The notes: generated by a model from the letters alone, not told the origin. DNA of 64,000 nucleotides from Actinomycetes bacterium (GCA_023458095.1 JAEXAS010000034.1:1-64000), one strand, 5' to 3'. Positions 51,548-60,987 are shown, counted from the first letter of the stretch. A program made the numbers and translations.

Positions 51548-52603
51548 ATGTCCATATTCACCATGCCTTGGGCCCGCGGGGTGCTCGCCGGGGCCGTTGT
51601 CGCGCTCGTCGCGACGGGCTGTTCCAGTCCTGCGGGCACATCGAGTTCGTCGCCGACTGCACTGACCGAGTCCAAGACTTTGACCGTCATCACCCACGAT
51701 TCGTTCAACCTTGACGATGCGACGAAGGCGAAGTTCGCCGCCGAAACCGGCTACGAGGTGAAATACGTCGCCCCCGGGGACGCCGGCACCACCGTCAATC
51801 AACTGGTGTTGACCAAGGATTCACCCATGGGTGATGTGGTCTACGGCATCGACAACACCTTCGCCGGTCGAGCCATGGATGCCGGCATCCTCAGCCCCTA
51901 CACCGCACCGACGCTGCCGGAATCGGCCAAGGCCTACGAGCTGGGCACGGCGCCGCAGTTGACCCCGATCGACCACGGCGAGGTGTGCGTGAACGCCGAT
52001 GCATCTTGGTACAAGGCCAAAGGCTTGGCTGTGCCCAAGACCCTGGACGACTTGACCAAGCCTGAATACAAGGGTCAGTTGGTGGTGATGAACCCCGCCA
52101 GTTCATCGCCGGGCCTGGCCTTCTTGATGGCCACGGTGGCTGCCAAGGGTGACTCCGGCTACCTCGACTACTGGAAGCAGCTCAAGGCAAACGGGGTCAA
52201 GGTCTCCGGTGGCTGGAGCGATGCTTATGGCAATGACTTCACCGCCTCCAGCAAGGGCAGCTATCCGCTGATGGTGTCCTATTCGTCCTCGCCGGTCGAT
52301 TCGCCCAAGGCTGTGGTTCTTACCGATACCTGTTTCGGCCAGGTCGAATACGCCGGTGTGATCGCCGGTGCTCAAAATGCAGTGGGGGCGCACAAGTTCA
52401 TCGACTTCATGCTCAGCCAGCAGGTGCAGGCCCAGATCCCCGAGCAGATGTATATGTATCCGGTGGATTCCTCGGTGGCCCTGCCCGCATCGTGGGCGAC
52501 CCATGCCGCCAAGGTCGAAAAGCCGCTGACCCTGCCGGTGGCCGACATTGATGCCGGACGGGTCGAGTGGATCAAGGCCTGGACCGCCACGGTCATCGGC
52601 TGA
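51548..52603 (+). CDS. thiB: Thiamine ABC transporter substrate-binding lipoprotein
   Basis: 351 residues from the ATG at 51548. Lipoprotein signal (VVALVATGCSS). The mature protein starts LTVITHDSFNLDDATKAKF and includes NQLVLTKDSPMGDVVYGID and the ASSSPGLAFLMATV region, as in ThiB/TbpA. It binds thiamine outside the membrane and delivers it to ThiP. GGAGGAG precedes it, in the riboswitch expression platform. First gene of the thiBPQ operon. Confidence 0.92.
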   Translation: MSIFTMPWARGVLAGAVVALVATGCSSPAGTSSSSPTALTESKTLTVITHDSFNLDDATKAKFAAETGYEVKYVAPGDAGTTVNQLVLTKDSPMGDVVYGIDNTFAGRAMDAGILSPYTAPTLPESAKAYELGTAPQLTPIDHGEVCVNADASWYKAKGLAVPKTLDDLTKPEYKGQLVVMNPASSSPGLAFLMATVAAKGDSGYLDYWKQLKANGVKVSGGWSDAYGNDFTASSKGSYPLMVSYSSSPVDSPKAVVLTDTCFGQVEYAGVIAGAQNAVGAHKFIDFMLSQQVQAQIPEQMYMYPVDSSVALPASWATHAAKVEKPLTLPVADIDAGRVEWIKAWTATVIG

Positions 52604-52618
52604 GTCTGCGAATCCGCC

Positions 52619-54313
52619 ATGCACAAGCTGCCCCGCGCCGCTGCCGTCGACCCCTCGACGGCAGGACGGCTGCGGCGGCAGGGGAAAGTCTGGCTGTGGG
52701 TCGCGATCGCCGTGGTTCCCCTGGCCTTCCTGACCATCTTCTTCGCCTGGCCGGTGAGCGCGTTGGTGCTGCGAGGGTTCTTCGACGACACCGGTTTCAA
52801 CCTGGCCGGTGTCGGCGAGGTGCTTTCCGCCCCCCGCACCTGGCGGATCGTGGGTCAGACTGTGGCGCAGGCGGTCGTGGCGACGGTGATCGCGGTCGTG
52901 TTGGGGCTGCCGGGGGCCTATCTGCTCTATCGCACCCGATTCCGCGGACGGCGAGTGTTGCGCGCGGTGGTGACCATCCCCTTCGTCCTGCCCTCGGTGG
53001 TGGTCGGGGTGGCGTTCCGATCCCTGCTTGATCGTGGCGGCCTGTTGGGATTCCTGGGTTGGAACGCCGGGTTCGTGGCCCTGGTCGCCGCCTTGGTGTT
53101 CTTCAACTACTCGGTGGTGGTGCGAACCGTCGGGGTGCTGTGGGCCCGGCTGGATTCTCGCGGTGTGCAGGCGGCGCGCAGTCTGGGCGCTTCGCCGATG
53201 CGGGTGTGGTGGACGGTGACCTTGCCTGCGCTGGCGCCAGCTATTGCGGCTGCGGCGGCTTTGACCTTCTTATTCTGTGCCGCCGCCTTCGGGGTGGTGT
53301 TGATCCTGGCCGATCAGGGCTGGGGCACCATCGAGACCGAGATCTGGTACCAGACCACCCAACTATTGGACCTGCAGGCCGCGGCAGCGCTCTCGATTCT
53401 GCAACTGGTCGTGGTCGGGGCGTCGCTGCTGGTCGCCGAGATCACGCGCAGCCGTCAGGAGCGCGCGCTGCGGCTGGCTGGTCGCTCCAGTGAGCACCGG
53501 CTGCGCCGGTCCGATCTGCCCGCCGTGGTGGTCACGGCCATCGTGATCGGCGGCTTGCTGGCCATGCCGATGGTGGCGCTGGTGATGCGCAGCCTGGAGA
53601 CCGCTGACGGCCTCGGTGTCGGCAACTACGCCCAACTGTTCGCCGCGACCGACACCGGTCTGCCGAATGTGTGGCAGGCCACCCTCAATTCACTGCAGAC
53701 CGGCGTGGTCGCGACCCTCATCGCGGTGGTGCTGGGCAGCATGGTCAGCTTTCTGCTGTCTCGACGGCCATCCTCGGCCCGGGGACGACAGGTCGTGCGG
53801 GTCGCTGATGCCGCCTTCATGTTGCCGCTGGGAGTCTCGGCAGTCACCGTGGGCTTCGGCTTTCTGATCACCTTGAATCGGCCACCGCTGGATCTGCGCT
53901 CCAGTTGGATTCTCATCCCCATTGCCCAGGCGGTGGTCGCGCTGCCGCTGGTGGTGCGCAGCCTGCTGCCCACCCTGCGGGCCATTGATCCGCGGCTGCA
54001 TCAGGCGGCGGCGACGTTGGGGGCATCGGGGTGGCGGCTGGTGACCAGCATCGACCTTCCACTTGCCGCGCGCGGTCTCGGGCTGGCGCTCGGCTTCGCC
54101 TTCGCGACCAGTCTGGGCGAGTTCGGCGCCACGACCTTTCTGGCCCGTCCGGATCATCCGACCTTGCCGGTGGCGATCTTCCACCTGATTGGCCGGCCAG
54201 GCATGGACAATCAGGGCATGGCTTTGGCTGCTTCAGTGATGCTGGCCGTCCTGACAGCAGTGGTGATGGCGGTGGCTGAGTGGGTTGGTCCGAAGGAGAA
54301 TAGGGCGTGGTGA
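52619..54313 (+). CDS. thiP: Thiamine ABC transporter permease
   Basis: 564 residues with a fused double permease (twelve or so membrane segments). Two EAA loops are visible: RSLGASPMRVWWTVTLPAL (about residues 190-210) and ATLGASGWRLVTSIDLPLA (near 465). It begins 16 bases after thiB and ends overlapping thiQ. Slightly longer than Escherichia ThiP because of a longer N-terminus and linker. Confidence 0.92.
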   Translation: MHKLPRAAAVDPSTAGRLRRQGKVWLWVAIAVVPLAFLTIFFAWPVSALVLRGFFDDTGFNLAGVGEVLSAPRTWRIVGQTVAQAVVATVIAVVLGLPGAYLLYRTRFRGRRVLRAVVTIPFVLPSVVVGVAFRSLLDRGGLLGFLGWNAGFVALVAALVFFNYSVVVRTVGVLWARLDSRGVQAARSLGASPMRVWWTVTLPALAPAIAAAAALTFLFCAAAFGVVLILADQGWGTIETEIWYQTTQLLDLQAAAALSILQLVVVGASLLVAEITRSRQERALRLAGRSSEHRLRRSDLPAVVVTAIVIGGLLAMPMVALVMRSLETADGLGVGNYAQLFAATDTGLPNVWQATLNSLQTGVVATLIAVVLGSMVSFLLSRRPSSARGRQVVRVADAAFMLPLGVSAVTVGFGFLITLNRPPLDLRSSWILIPIAQAVVALPLVVRSLLPTLRAIDPRLHQAAATLGASGWRLVTSIDLPLAARGLGLALGFAFATSLGEFGATTFLARPDHPTLPVAIFHLIGRPGMDNQGMALAASVMLAVLTAVVMAVAEWVGPKENRAW

Positions 54314-55284
54314 GCGGGCTTCGGGTCGATCAGGTGGTGGTGCGCTACGGCGCGGTCACCGCAGTAGATCAGGTGACGGTTGAGGTCGCCCCCGGCGAGA
54401 TCGTTGCGGTGATCGGAGCCTCCGGCTCAGGCAAATCCTCTCTGCTGCGAGCAGTCGCTGGTTTGGAGCCGCTGGCCGCCGGTCGGGTCACCTGGGATGG
54501 CGTGGACCAATCGACGGTGCCGACGCACAAGCGAGGCTTTGCCGTGATGTTCCAGGACGGCCAGCTCTTTCCGCACCTGAGCGTGGGGGCGAACGTGGGC
54601 TATGCGCTGTACAAGCGGCGCCGCCGGGACCGCGAGCAGCGGGTCGCGGAGTTGTTGGACCTCGTCGGGCTGCCCGGCTTCCAGGAGCGCAGTATTGATG
54701 AACTCTCCGGCGGGCAGGCGCAACGGGTGGCCTTGGCACGCAGCTTGGCCGCCGAGCCCCGGTTACTGCTCCTGGACGAGCCTCTCTCGGCTTTGGATGT
54801 GGGGCTACGAGAGCATCTCGCCGAAGTGCTGGCTGCCGGGCTGCGGGCAACCGGGACGCCAGCGATGTATGTGACCCATGATCAGGACGAGGCCTTCACC
54901 GTGGCCGATCGGGTAGCCGTGGTGGAACGCGGCCGACTGCTCCAGATCGACACCCCTGCGCGACTGTGGGCGGCTCCCGCGAGTCGTTCGGTGGCCGAGT
55001 TCTTGGGATACCGGCCCCTGCTGGAGACCTCCGAAGCGGTCGCCCTGGGCTGGCCGGATGCACCCCTGGGGATCATTGCGGTCGGCCCGGACGGTCTAGT
55101 GGCTGACCCCTCGGGAGTGGCTGTAGAAGTGAAAGGATTCACTGTCGGGCGTGGTGAAATTCTCTACGACGTTGAACTGCCGTCGGGTCAACTGGGTCGT
55201 TTGCGGGTTCGAGGGGAGGGCGATCCGGCCCAAAACTGTCGAGTTCGGCTCGATCCACGCGGATGCGCGGTGCTGCGTCCGTAG
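54307..55284 (+). CDS. thiQ: Thiamine ABC transporter ATPase
   Basis: 325 residues from a GTG that overlaps the thiP stop. Walker A GASGSGKSS, signature LSGGQAQRVALAR, Walker B LLLLDEPLSAL and YVTHDQDEAF. It has an extra C-terminal TOBE-like domain (about residues 240-325) that Escherichia ThiQ lacks. Last gene of the operon; no terminator was seen in the 247-base gap that follows. Confidence 0.92.
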   Translation: MVSGLRVDQVVVRYGAVTAVDQVTVEVAPGEIVAVIGASGSGKSSLLRAVAGLEPLAAGRVTWDGVDQSTVPTHKRGFAVMFQDGQLFPHLSVGANVGYALYKRRRRDREQRVAELLDLVGLPGFQERSIDELSGGQAQRVALARSLAAEPRLLLLDEPLSALDVGLREHLAEVLAAGLRATGTPAMYVTHDQDEAFTVADRVAVVERGRLLQIDTPARLWAAPASRSVAEFLGYRPLLETSEAVALGWPDAPLGIIAVGPDGLVADPSGVAVEVKGFTVGRGEILYDVELPSGQLGRLRVRGEGDPAQNCRVRLDPRGCAVLRP

Positions 55285-55531
55285 CGACCACCCCGTGAGG
55301 ACCGTTAGCCGTTGTCGGCGAGCAGTTGCCAAGATCGGCGGTTATCTCGAGGGCCTCTAATCGTCTCGAATACGGGCCACTCCTGAGCAATTCCTGGCCA
55401 TTTATCAGGAAATTTTAAGAACCCTCTCGTGGCGTCCCTCTGACGGGTGACAAGGGGAAGCACTCTAAGCGGGAGCCTCACTCAACTGTCTCAACCCGAT
55501 CTGCAGACTAGTGAAACCTTAAGGGCTCAAA

Positions 55532-56950
55532 GTGCGCACTGAATGCCTCGATGGGTGCAAGAATGCCGGGGTGGGAACACAAGCGAAAGTGGTGCCAACT
55601 GGCGCCCGACATGAGGTTGGGGTCGACGAGCTCTTCTTCTCTACGACCGATGCTCGAGGAATTATCGATCAGGCGAACTCGGTGTTCGTCCGGCTGTCTC
55701 GGTACTCGCGCGACGAGTTGGTGGGCGCCCCGCACAACCTGATCCGTCATCCGGTCATGCCCGGTGGAGCCTTCCTGTTGATGTGGGACACGATTGAGGC
55801 CGGACAGCCGTTCTGCGCCTACGTCGACAATCTCGCGGCCGACGGAAGCACCTATGGCGTCTTTGCCACGATCACTCCGCTCGGCGATGACTACCTCTCC
55901 GTTCGTACCCGGCCATTCGTGGACGGCCTGCACGACGCGGCCTTCTCTCTCTACGGCGCGGTGCGCCCCATGGAGCTGGAACTGCAGGAAAAGGGTTGGA
56001 ATCCGCACGAAGCGGCCGTGGTAGGCGCCGAGAAACTCGGTGAGCTCCTGGTCGGTGCCGGAATCCCGTCCTATGAGGAATTCATTTGGAAGGCGCTCCC
56101 GGCTGAAGTTGAGGCCTGCCTGGAACAGTCCAGTGGTATCGCCAAGCGGCCACTGGCGACCGGTGACATGGCCGAAATGCTTGGCGTGGCGATGCGTATC
56201 GACACCGCGCTGCGCGAATGGGTGCACAGTCTGGACGATCTTCAGCGAGTCGCTGACGCGCTGCTCGCGGCCGCCCCGCAATTCAGCGAAACCATGGAGG
56301 CCAACGCCCGGGTCGCCGACCAGATCAACGAGAACGACGCCGAGGGCTTCTTCTCCTCGGCGATGGTCTACCTGCGGGTTTGGGCCCAGATGGCGCCCGA
56401 AGTTGCCGGCATCGTGACCGAACTGCTGGTGCAGTTGGACGAGTTGCGTCGCAGTTGCGCCCAGACTCGATTCCGCATCGCCTTGGCCGTTCTGCACAAC
56501 TTCACCGTGGGCCAGTTCGTGGTGGAGATCATCGACAACGTCCCCGGTTCCGAAGAGGCCCGCCCGGCCATCGGCCAACTCGGCCGCGCCTTGGACGAGG
56601 GCCTGGCTTCGGCCAGCGAGGGCACCCAGCACAATGCGGCGCTCGCCGCAGCCGCTGCGGATCGCATCTCCACCCTGCGTGACCTACTCGACCTGCCCCA
56701 GACCATGATCCGGGAATGGTTGTCGCGGGCGGACCGGTCCTCCAGTACCTTCATGGAGATGGTGGACACCATTTCGGCGCAGGTGGATCGCACTCAGGCC
56801 GACATCGACCTGCTCGGGTCGCTGTCCGATGAGTGCCGTCGCATCGCTGTGCCGCTCGATTCCAGCGTGGTCGAGATCGAGACCCAAAAGCTACGGAGTC
56901 TGATGGAATCCCACCAGGCCCACCGTCCGCGCTACGCGCTGGCGAAGTAG
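55532..56950 (+). CDS. PAS-domain protein with helical C-terminal region
   Basis: 472 residues. An Aer-type PAS domain at residues 30-140 (LFFSTTDARGIIDQANSVFVRLSRYSRDELVGAPHNLIRHPVM) is the kind that binds FAD in the energy-taxis receptor Aer. The rest is alpha-helical with long amphipathic helices and no kinase, GGDEF, HTH or MCP signalling motif that I recognise. No membrane helix. It may be an aerotaxis-like or redox sensor that acts by protein contact. The GTG start is uncertain. A strong terminator follows. Confidence 0.75.
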   Translation: MRTECLDGCKNAGVGTQAKVVPTGARHEVGVDELFFSTTDARGIIDQANSVFVRLSRYSRDELVGAPHNLIRHPVMPGGAFLLMWDTIEAGQPFCAYVDNLAADGSTYGVFATITPLGDDYLSVRTRPFVDGLHDAAFSLYGAVRPMELELQEKGWNPHEAAVVGAEKLGELLVGAGIPSYEEFIWKALPAEVEACLEQSSGIAKRPLATGDMAEMLGVAMRIDTALREWVHSLDDLQRVADALLAAAPQFSETMEANARVADQINENDAEGFFSSAMVYLRVWAQMAPEVAGIVTELLVQLDELRRSCAQTRFRIALAVLHNFTVGQFVVEIIDNVPGSEEARPAIGQLGRALDEGLASASEGTQHNAALAAAAADRISTLRDLLDLPQTMIREWLSRADRSSSTFMEMVDTISAQVDRTQADIDLLGSLSDECRRIAVPLDSSVVEIETQKLRSLMESHQAHRPRYALAK

Positions 56951-56969
56951 TTCCCTTTCCCACACCGTC

Positions 56970-57003
56970 GACGCCGCCTCCCCTACTTGGGGGAGGCGGC
57001 GTC
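56970..57003 (+). terminator. Terminator after the PAS-protein gene
   Basis: GACGCCGCCTCCCC pairs with its complement over 14 base pairs, with a short loop and a T-rich stretch (GTGGTTTTC) after it. Confidence 0.85.
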
Positions 57004-57040
57004 GTGGTTTTCGGTGCCGATCAGCGGTGAGGACTAAGAT

Positions 57041-57100
57041 CAGGGCTCGGAGTGTCGGGAAGCCTGGTCGACCATCCCGCAGAGTGCTCAAGCCCTGCGG
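57041..57100 (+). other. Candidate structured RNA leader of the CBS/transporter operon
   Basis: CAGGGCT (57041-57047) pairs with AGCCCTG (57091-57097). Inside it CGGGA/TCCCG (57056-57060 and 57075-57079) closes a hairpin with the inner TGG-TCGA-CCA. An alternative CCGCAG/CTGCGG pairing (57077-57082 and 57095-57100) competes with both. This nested and switchable arrangement resembles a riboswitch aptamer. I could not match it to a known class. A TAAGAT hexamer at 57035 could instead be a -10 that excludes the first arm. Confidence 0.4.
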
Positions 57101-57121
57101 ATGCTGACAGTGGAGGGCGCC

Positions 57122-57187
57122 ATGACATTGAGGGTTTCCGAATCACCGACAACGACGCACCCGGAGGCCTGCCGTGCACGCTCATGA
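57122..57187 (+). CDS. Possible 21-residue leader peptide
   Basis: ATG with a strong GGAGGG site 4 bases upstream encodes a 21-residue peptide ending after the start of the CBS gene. Its stop lies just inside the CBS frame, so its translation could affect re-initiation. No conservation could be checked; low confidence. Confidence 0.25.
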   Translation: MTLRVSESPTTTHPEACRARS

Positions 57188-57623
57188 AATCGCCGAACCG
57201 TATCCGGTCATCAGCGCCGAGACTTCTGCGCTGGAAGCCGCCCGCCTGATCGCTCGGGAACGGCGTCCGGGTCTGGTCGTGATCGGCCCCGCAGGCGCCC
57301 CGACGGCGGTGCTGGCGGCGGCGCAGGTGGTTCAGTTCATGGTCCCTGACTATGTCCAGGTCGACCCGAGGCTGGCTGGGGTCATGGGCGAAGAGCCGGT
57401 CACTCGAATCACTGACCGTCTGCGCCGGGCGACGGTGGCCTCGCTGTTGCCTCGTGAGCCGGAGGAATTGCCGGTCCTCAACGGCGATGACACGGTGCTG
57501 GAGGTGGCTGCGATCATGGCTCGGCTGGGCAGCCCCCTGGCCGTGGTCTTGGATGGCAGTCAGATCCTGGGCGTGGTTACCGCAAGCCGACTCTTGGAGA
57601 TGGTGCTGGGTGATTCCCAGTGA
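57174..57623 (+). CDS. CBS-domain protein
   Basis: 149 residues from a GTG with GGAGG at 57163-57167. Two CBS motifs (residues 10-70 with SALEAARLIARERRPGLVVIG; 85-145 with DDTVLEVAAIMARLGSPLAVV). CBS pairs usually bind adenosine nucleotides and regulate transporters. It overlaps the transporter gene by 4 bases, so the two are co-translated and the CBS protein is the likely regulator of the transporter. Confidence 0.85.
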   Translation: MHAHEIAEPYPVISAETSALEAARLIARERRPGLVVIGPAGAPTAVLAAAQVVQFMVPDYVQVDPRLAGVMGEEPVTRITDRLRRATVASLLPREPEELPVLNGDDTVLEVAAIMARLGSPLAVVLDGSQILGVVTASRLLEMVLGDSQ

Positions 57624-58897
57624 TGATCTTTTCTATCGTCGTCTTCGGCATTGTCTATGTGCTGATCGCGACCGAGAAGATCAACCGGGTCGCTGCGGTC
57701 CTGGCCGGAGCCGGGGTGATTCTGGCCGTCGGAGCGGTGACCACCGAGGACGCCTTCTATTCCACCGAGACCGGCATCGACTGGAATGTCATCTTCCTGC
57801 TGTTCGGCATGATGGTGATCGTCGGGATCCTGAAGCTGACCGGGGTGTTCGAGTTCGTTGCGATCTGGGCTACCAAGAAGGCCAAGGGACGGCCCTTTCG
57901 GGTGATGGCGCTGCTGTCGCTGATCACCGCGGTTGCCTCGGCCGGGCTGGACAATGTGACCACGGTGCTGTTGATCGCACCGGTCACCTTGCTGGTCTGT
58001 GACCGCATCGGGGTGCGGCCGATTCCCTTTCTGATCGCGGAGGCGCTGGCGTCCAATATCGGCGGGACGGCCACTCTGGTGGGTGATCCGCCCAACCTGA
58101 TCGTGGCCAGCAAATCAGGGCTGGGGTTCAACGACTTTCTGATCAACCTGGGTCCCATCGTGATCGTCATGTTGATCGCCTTCGTGGGGCTTTCGCGGCT
58201 GCTGTTCCGTAAGGACTTCGTGGCTGATCCTGAGCAGGTCGCCGAAGTGATGACCTTGGACGAGAAAGAAGCGATCCGGGACCGCCCGCTGTTGGTGAAG
58301 AGCCTCATCGTGCTGGGTCTGGTCCTGATCGGCTTCACCTTGCACAGCGTGCTGCACCTTGAACCGTCGTTGGTGGCGTTGTTGGGTGCCGGAGTGCTGA
58401 TCGCCATCAGCGGGCTGCGTCCCAAGACCTATCTGGCCGATGTGGAATGGGAGACGCTGCTGTTTTTCGCAGGTCTGTTCGTGCTGGTCGGCTCCCTGGT
58501 CAAGGTGGGGGTCATCGACCAACTCGCCAATCTGCTGGTGGCAGCCACCAACAACAGCGTTCCGGTCGCGATGATGGTGCTGCTGTGGGGATCGGCGGCG
58601 CTGTCGGCGATCGTGGACAACATTCCCTTCGTTGCGACGATGGCTCCCGTGGTTTCGGAGATGGTCGCTCCCGGTGGCCAATATGCCGGTGAGAACGGCC
58701 TGTGGTGGGCCTTGGTCCTCGGTGCTGACCTCGGAGGCAACGCCACCGCGATCGGTGCCAGTGCCAATGTGGTGGTCGCCGGAATTGCCAAGCGCAACGG
58801 GCACGCGCTGTCGTTCTGGGAGTTCACCCGCTACGGGCTGGTAGTGGCGGTGGTGACGCTGCTGATCGCGACGCCGTACCTGCTGTGGCGCTACTGA
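57620..58897 (+). CDS. NhaD/ArsB-type (SLC13-like) ion transporter
   Basis: 425 residues, about 11 membrane segments. IT-superfamily motifs: LDNVTTVLLIAPVTLLV, VGDPPNLIVASKSGLGFNDF, DNIPFVATMAPVV and ADLGGNATAIGASANVVVAGIA. The substrate may be sodium/proton (NhaD), arsenite or a small anion. It is coupled to the CBS gene and preceded by the structured leader. The last 7 bases overlap the convergent YwaF-like gene. Confidence 0.82.
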   Translation: MMIFSIVVFGIVYVLIATEKINRVAAVLAGAGVILAVGAVTTEDAFYSTETGIDWNVIFLLFGMMVIVGILKLTGVFEFVAIWATKKAKGRPFRVMALLSLITAVASAGLDNVTTVLLIAPVTLLVCDRIGVRPIPFLIAEALASNIGGTATLVGDPPNLIVASKSGLGFNDFLINLGPIVIVMLIAFVGLSRLLFRKDFVADPEQVAEVMTLDEKEAIRDRPLLVKSLIVLGLVLIGFTLHSVLHLEPSLVALLGAGVLIAISGLRPKTYLADVEWETLLFFAGLFVLVGSLVKVGVIDQLANLLVAATNNSVPVAMMVLLWGSAALSAIVDNIPFVATMAPVVSEMVAPGGQYAGENGLWWALVLGADLGGNATAIGASANVVVAGIAKRNGHALSFWEFTRYGLVVAVVTLLIATPYLLWRY

Positions 58898-59649
58898 ATC
58901 TTGGTGGGGCGACCCATCCGCTCGCGGACCGCCCAGGGCAGGTACAGCAGCGTCCATAGCATGAGCAGCAGGACGGCTAGCACGGGCACGTAATACCCTC
59001 CGGCAGCGGCGCTGATGGGTTCCAACGGTGAACCCGCCGAGGCAGCATTCAGAAACCAGAAGTTGGTACCGAAAAGGGCATTGATCAGCGCCGCCAAGGT
59101 CGCAAAGCCTGCCACCGTGACCACAACTCGCCAAAGATTGCGAACCTGCGGTACCAATTCGCCGCTGATGACCCGCATCGCCACGTAACTCACGATGAGC
59201 GCGTGGATCGCGAAGCTCTGCCAGGTGAAGACATTCAGGATCGGCCGACTCGACCAGTCGGGGAAGATCTCAGCGGCCAGAGCCCCCCACCAGCCCATGG
59301 CGTAGAGGTATTCGCCTGTCCACCGATTCGGACGCATCGCGTCGATGAATACTGCGAAGGTGGCGATGCCGCACACATGCAAAGGCAGGATCTGCGGACT
59401 GTAGACCTGCAGGCCCAGATAGGTGAGCTGGCGCAAGACTTCCAGCAGCAGAGTGGCCCAGGCGACGCCGAGTTGAAGGCGTCGCCGAGTGGCGAGCGGG
59501 GCTCGCCGATAGGCAGCGGCCAACCCGATGACGGCACCCAACACGATGATGAGCACCCCGAAATGGACCGACGAGAAGGTGCCAAAGCCGACGCCATCGG
59601 GCAGCGGCTGATATTGGGCGACAAAGAAATAGTCCCAACTCCACATCAC
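58891..59649 (-). CDS. YwaF-like (TIGR02206) membrane protein
   Basis: 252 residues with seven or eight hydrophobic segments. Motifs QILPLHVCGIATFAVFIDAM, GEYLYAMGWWGALAAEIFPDW and SFAIHALIVSYVAMRVISGE are typical of the YwaF/TIGR02206 family, whose function is unknown. The start is GTG-ATG at 59649/59646. It lies 103 bases downstream of the hydrolase gene on the same strand; a GH26-like gene precedes it. Confidence 0.82.
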   Translation of the reverse strand: MMWSWDYFFVAQYQPLPDGVGFGTFSSVHFGVLIIVLGAVIGLAAAYRRAPLATRRRLQLGVAWATLLLEVLRQLTYLGLQVYSPQILPLHVCGIATFAVFIDAMRPNRWTGEYLYAMGWWGALAAEIFPDWSSRPILNVFTWQSFAIHALIVSYVAMRVISGELVPQVRNLWRVVVTVAGFATLAALINALFGTNFWFLNAASAGSPLEPISAAAGGYYVPVLAVLLLMLWTLLYLPWAVRERMGRPTKIQ

Positions 59650-59751
59650 AAACCCCGCCGATACGTCGGTGTCGGCGCCGGGCAGCGCGGTATCACCACG
59701 GGCCCATTGTGCAGTTCCTCGGCGGGCAGCGCCAAGATGGTGACCAGCGGA

Positions 59752-60987
59752 CTAGGCGAAACCCCACGAGCAGGTCGTGATCCCATGGCCGTACCGCAGC
59801 CACGACGGCAGGTCTGCGGTGAACTGGGTGCGGGTGTCCGGCCCCAGCGCGCGCCAATCGACGTCGGTATTCACCTCGGGCTCGAACTTGTTCCACTCGA
59901 ACCAGTTGATCATCTTGAGCATGGGGAATCGACTGTGCAGGTCGTCGCTGAACACCTGGCGCCACCAGGCCTGTTTGATGGCCAGTTGGCTGGCGCCGCC
60001 ATTTGCGGGGGCGTAGAAGGCGGCGGTCTCGGTGATCGACACCGGTCGGGCGTGCGTGACCCCGAAGACCTGATAGAAGTCCGGTACAGCGGTTTCGTCG
60101 CCGTTGGATCCGGAGTAGGTGCCGGTGAGCAGGGCGGCCAGTTTGCCTGGCTCGGGAATGTCATTGGCTCCCCACGGATAGTGGTTGCCCCAGTGGTACA
60201 GCGACATTCCAACCCAGTCGACGGCGTCGTCGCCGGGGTAATAGGGCAGATAGGGATCGTCTGCCATGGTCAGCTTGCCGTCGTGATTGGTGTCCAGCAG
60301 GCGGAAGTCCTCGGTTCCGGCCTTGGCATGGTGATCTCCGCCGCGGAACGGGTAGCCGCCGCCGTAATTGGGAGCCCAGAGCATCGCCGTGCCCGGCGCC
60401 GTGTGATGGACGGCCGCGGCGACGGCGCGGAAGGTCGCAATGTAGGCGATGGGCTGTTGGCTCCAGGCGTACCAGGAGCCGTTCATTTCGTGAGCGAAGC
60501 GCAGAACCACCGGGATACCGCGATCGTTGAGCGTCCGCAGGTCGGTGGTGAGTCGGTCGATCACCGGATCGGTCACCGTGGCCAGACCGTCGTTCGGCTC
60601 AAGGGTCAACAGCAGCACGCCGCCGGATTCGCTGACCTGGCTTGCGGCCTCGGTGACCCAGTGCCACTGCGAATCGGTGTACGGCAGTGTGGTGAATTGG
60701 GCGGCCACGGCAGGTGGATGACCAAGTTTTTGGCCATAGTCGAGCAGCGACTCCGAGCCCCAGTCGAGGTTCACCCCGTAGAGGACGCCCTCGTTGCGGG
60801 CCAGGATTGCAGCGTCATTGGCCCGGCAACCCCACCGGGAACTGAGGCTTTCCAGGCCCCACAGGGCGCCGGCAGCCACGGCGACTACGATCAGCGCCAC
60901 GATCACCGTCCGGGCCCGCATTCGCGGGCGCTGGGCGCGAGGGCTGGCGGTGGCAGCCGGGGGTCTGCCTGGATCGGAGGCGGTCAC
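59752..60987 (-). CDS. GH26-like glycoside hydrolase, membrane-anchored
   Basis: 411 residues from the GTG at 60987; an ATG at 60921 is also possible. The anchor is TVIVALIVVAVAAGALWGLE. GH26-type catalytic residues fit: LRFAHEMNGSWYAWSQ (acid/base Glu) and PVSITETAAFY (nucleophile Glu). Between them, DTNHDGKLTMAD is an EF-hand-like calcium loop, as in dockerin-type inserts. Substrate is likely beta-mannan or another polysaccharide, acting outside the cell. Assignment to GH26 is by motif only. Confidence 0.74.
   Translation of the reverse strand: MTASDPGRPPAATASPRAQRPRMRARTVIVALIVVAVAAGALWGLESLSSRWGCRANDAAILARNEGVLYGVNLDWGSESLLDYGQKLGHPPAVAAQFTTLPYTDSQWHWVTEAASQVSESGGVLLLTLEPNDGLATVTDPVIDRLTTDLRTLNDRGIPVVLRFAHEMNGSWYAWSQQPIAYIATFRAVAAAVHHTAPGTAMLWAPNYGGGYPFRGGDHHAKAGTEDFRLLDTNHDGKLTMADDPYLPYYPGDDAVDWVGMSLYHWGNHYPWGANDIPEPGKLAALLTGTYSGSNGDETAVPDFYQVFGVTHARPVSITETAAFYAPANGGASQLAIKQAWWRQVFSDDLHSRFPMLKMINWFEWNKFEPEVNTDVDWRALGPDTRTQFTADLPSWLRYGHGITTCSWGFA

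Noticed and set aside
57041..57100. Cobalamin, SAM-IV or c-di-AMP riboswitch identity for the leader
   Set aside because: Only partial similarity in short GGGA and CCGC pieces; the conserved cores of those classes are absent.
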